Source: Nitrospinota bacterium
GTDB lineage: Bacteria > Nitrospirota > Nitrospiria > Nitrospirales > UBA8639
Reading direction: 5' to 3'
Assembly (NCBI GenBank): GCA_022572725.1
Contig: JACZVJ010000022.1
Location: forward strand, 1-34,048
Length of the DNA: 34,048 nt
The translations under genes and the position numbers were made by a program. Shown piece by piece: positions 32,742 to 34,048 of the stretch. Position 1 is the first letter of the stretch, and every line of letters starts with the position of its first letter. Below the pieces are notes generated by a model that was not told the origin of the DNA, ran no database searches, and worked only from the letters and a program-made list of their open reading frames with translations.

Positions 32742-33888
32742 TCCAGATCCTATCCCTTCTACCCAGGGGGATGTTGATCGTCACCGTGGTGCCTTGACCT
32801 TTGACGGATTCCCATTGGGCTTCCCCCCCGAGCAGACGGGCTCGCTCCTTCATGCCGCGAAGCCCAAAGTGATCCCATTTTTCCGGATCTTTGGAAACCG
32901 CTTGGACGTCAAATCCAATGCCATTGTCTGTCACGGACCCCGTCAGCATATCATGGCCAATCTTCAGGTGCACGGCCACACGGGTGGCTTTGGCATGCTT
33001 GTGGGCATTACTGAGCGCCTCCTGTATGATCCGGAAGAGAAAAACCTTGGTCTTTGAATCGAGGACCGCGTCTTTCCCTGATGGAACAAATTCAACCTGA
33101 ACGCCATTTTGCTGTTCGTAGGATTTCAGATAGCTGGACAAGGCAGCCATGAGATCCAAACGTTCATACTGCCCGGGACGCAAATTGAACACGACCTGCC
33201 TGGCTTCCTGAATCCCGTGCTTCAAATGCCTTTTTCCCTGCTGCATCAAAGCCAGGCATTTGTCGGGTTCCTGTTCAATCAGCTCAGTGCACCGTTCCAT
33301 TTTAAAATTGAGGCCCACAAGGGTTTGTACCAATCCATCATGGATTTCGCAGGCAATTCTGGTGCGCTCTTCATCAACGGCACTTTCCGCTTCCTCTTTC
33401 ACATAGCGACGGAATAGCGACTGATAGCGCATCAAAGTTTTTTCTATTTCAGAGGTCGCTCGAATCCTGGCATCGATCAACTGCCACATGAATTTGGCAC
33501 TGGGCCCGCCGATAATGGCGAGATTGGGGCGATGAATCTTTTGAAGGGCCCTCTCCACAAGAGGATTGCCCGTCACGTCAATGACGAGATCGACATGTTT
33601 CATCTTCAAGAATTCACGATAATCTCGAACCACGGGCACACCAAATTTTTGTGCGAGATCGGCGCCCGGGGCTTTGGATTTAATTTCCGCCATTCCGACA
33701 ACTTTGGCCAAAGGGTCTTTGGCAAAAATTTCCATGAGGGCTTTCCCTCCTCGCCCTCCACCAATGATGGCCACGTGGGTAGACCTAGACGACCGCTTCT
33801 TTGGAGCGGATCGGGCTTTCCTTTTCATTTTCTGACTCATCATCCGATTGAGAGATCGGCTATTGCCAGATTTTGAGGGGCTAGGCAT
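32725..33888 (-). CDS. Cytoplasmic histidine kinase with N-terminal NAD-binding-like Rossmann domain
   Basis: The protein has no membrane segment. After a basic leader (1-36), residues ~37-140 form a Rossmann-like domain: THVAIIGGGRGGKALMEIF with the GGGRGG nucleotide loop at 43-48, GMAEIK, APGADLAQKFGVPVVRDY and DLVIDVTGNPLVERAL. A coiled linker leads to a HisKA_3 domain with phospho-acceptor H183 (RIACEIHDGLVQTL). A HATPase domain follows with N294 (QEALSNAHKHA), DNGIGFD (321-327) and GLRGMKERA (342-350). The arrangement suggests a soluble kinase responding to NAD(P)(H) or another nucleotide; ligand binding is inference. It precedes and overlaps the regulator gene. GGGAG precedes the ATG at 33888. 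Confidence 0.93.
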   Translation of the reverse strand: MPSPSKSGNSRSLNRMMSQKMKRKARSAPKKRSSRSTHVAIIGGGRGGKALMEIFAKDPLAKVVGMAEIKSKAPGADLAQKFGVPVVRDYREFLKMKHVDLVIDVTGNPLVERALQKIHRPNLAIIGGPSAKFMWQLIDARIRATSEIEKTLMRYQSLFRRYVKEEAESAVDEERTRIACEIHDGLVQTLVGLNFKMERCTELIEQEPDKCLALMQQGKRHLKHGIQEARQVVFNLRPGQYERLDLMAALSSYLKSYEQQNGVQVEFVPSGKDAVLDSKTKVFLFRIIQEALSNAHKHAKATRVAVHLKIGHDMLTGSVTDNGIGFDVQAVSKDPEKWDHFGLRGMKERARLLGGEAQWESVKGQGTTVTINIPLGRRDRIWNGQKS

Positions 33889-33959
33889 CTTGTCGCTCCC
33901 AACAAATTTCTAGCGGGACGCCACGGAGGCGGGACAGCTCAGAACGGTCCACGTCCCAA

Positions 33960-34048
33960 TCACCGGCGCTCTTGTGCCAAGGCCTTAATGGTGTCCATAA
34001 ACTGGTCAATATCTTTAAATTCCCTGTACACCGAAGCGAATCGAACGT
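33960..34048 (-). CDS. nrdR: Transcriptional repressor NrdR, C-terminal fragment (5' part outside window)
   Basis: The last 28 codons before the TGA at 33962-33960 read VRFASVYREFKDIDQFMDTI and then KALAQERR. RFASVYREFKD is the highly conserved C-terminus of NrdR, the ATP-cone repressor of ribonucleotide reductase genes. The zinc-ribbon and ATP-cone parts lie to the right of the window. The stop is 71 bases before the kinase start, so the two could share a transcript. Confidence 0.85.
   Translation of the reverse strand, partial: VRFASVYREFKDIDQFMDTIKALAQERR

Noticed and set aside
1-34048. CRISPR array
   Set aside because: No regularly spaced direct repeats were seen anywhere. The only repeats are the foldback elements and short dyads.

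Overview
The window reads as bacterial chromosome from a Gram-negative-type, diderm, type IV pilus-bearing organism. The housekeeping gene order, the PilB/PilT/PilC cluster, the fatty-acid cluster and the REP-like repeats suggest Nitrospirota (Nitrospira-like). That assignment is inference from general familiarity, not from a database search. Almost everything lies on the minus strand, so the text below follows transcription from right to left where relevant.

Left edge (1-1830): the end of an integrated element. A CGNR-type zinc-finger protein with an AT-hook-like tail overlaps a tyrosine integrase, and the integrase reading frame runs into the 3' half of a minus-strand tRNA-Lys(UUU). The island must extend leftward out of the window. 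The tRNA keeps its own promoter, placed between it and purA.

1890-6105 (minus): purA has a strong promoter, and an intrinsic-terminator hairpin sits between that promoter and the start codon, a layout that suggests attenuation. Upstream is a folD-metF-panB cluster whose three enzymes share 5,10-methylene-tetrahydrofolate. A divergent promoter region separates folD from two translationally coupled plus-strand genes (6194-7941): an exported beta-propeller protein and a cysteine-rich protein.

7989-20318 (minus): an exported cyclophilin, then a long fatty-acid/translation block. In transcription order it is rplY, pth, ychF, rpsF, ssb, rpsR, yceD, rpmF, plsX, fabH, an atypical enoyl-ACP-reductase-like SDR, fabD, fabG, acpP, fabF, rnc. 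It supplies malonyl-ACP, ACP, chain initiation and elongation, and links lipid synthesis to ribosomal protein genes. bL9 (rplI) is absent from its usual place, and the SSB lacks the usual acidic tip.

20451-27707 (minus): prs and ispE, then a 169-bp foldback MITE-like element just upstream of ispE, then pilC, pilT, pilB and pgsA. The pilus motor genes have no pilMNOPQ or pilin genes beside them here.

27834-34048 (minus): an AddB-like Fe-S nuclease without an adjacent AddA, a tiny zinc-ribbon protein, a small CxxC redoxin with a palindrome upstream, a REP-like foldback repeat, a NarL-type response regulator, a cytoplasmic histidine kinase carrying an N-terminal NAD-binding-like Rossmann domain, and the 3' end of nrdR at the window edge. 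The Rossmann-kinase/regulator pair, the purA leader, the foldback element and the integrase-linked zinc-finger protein are the best leads for novelty.
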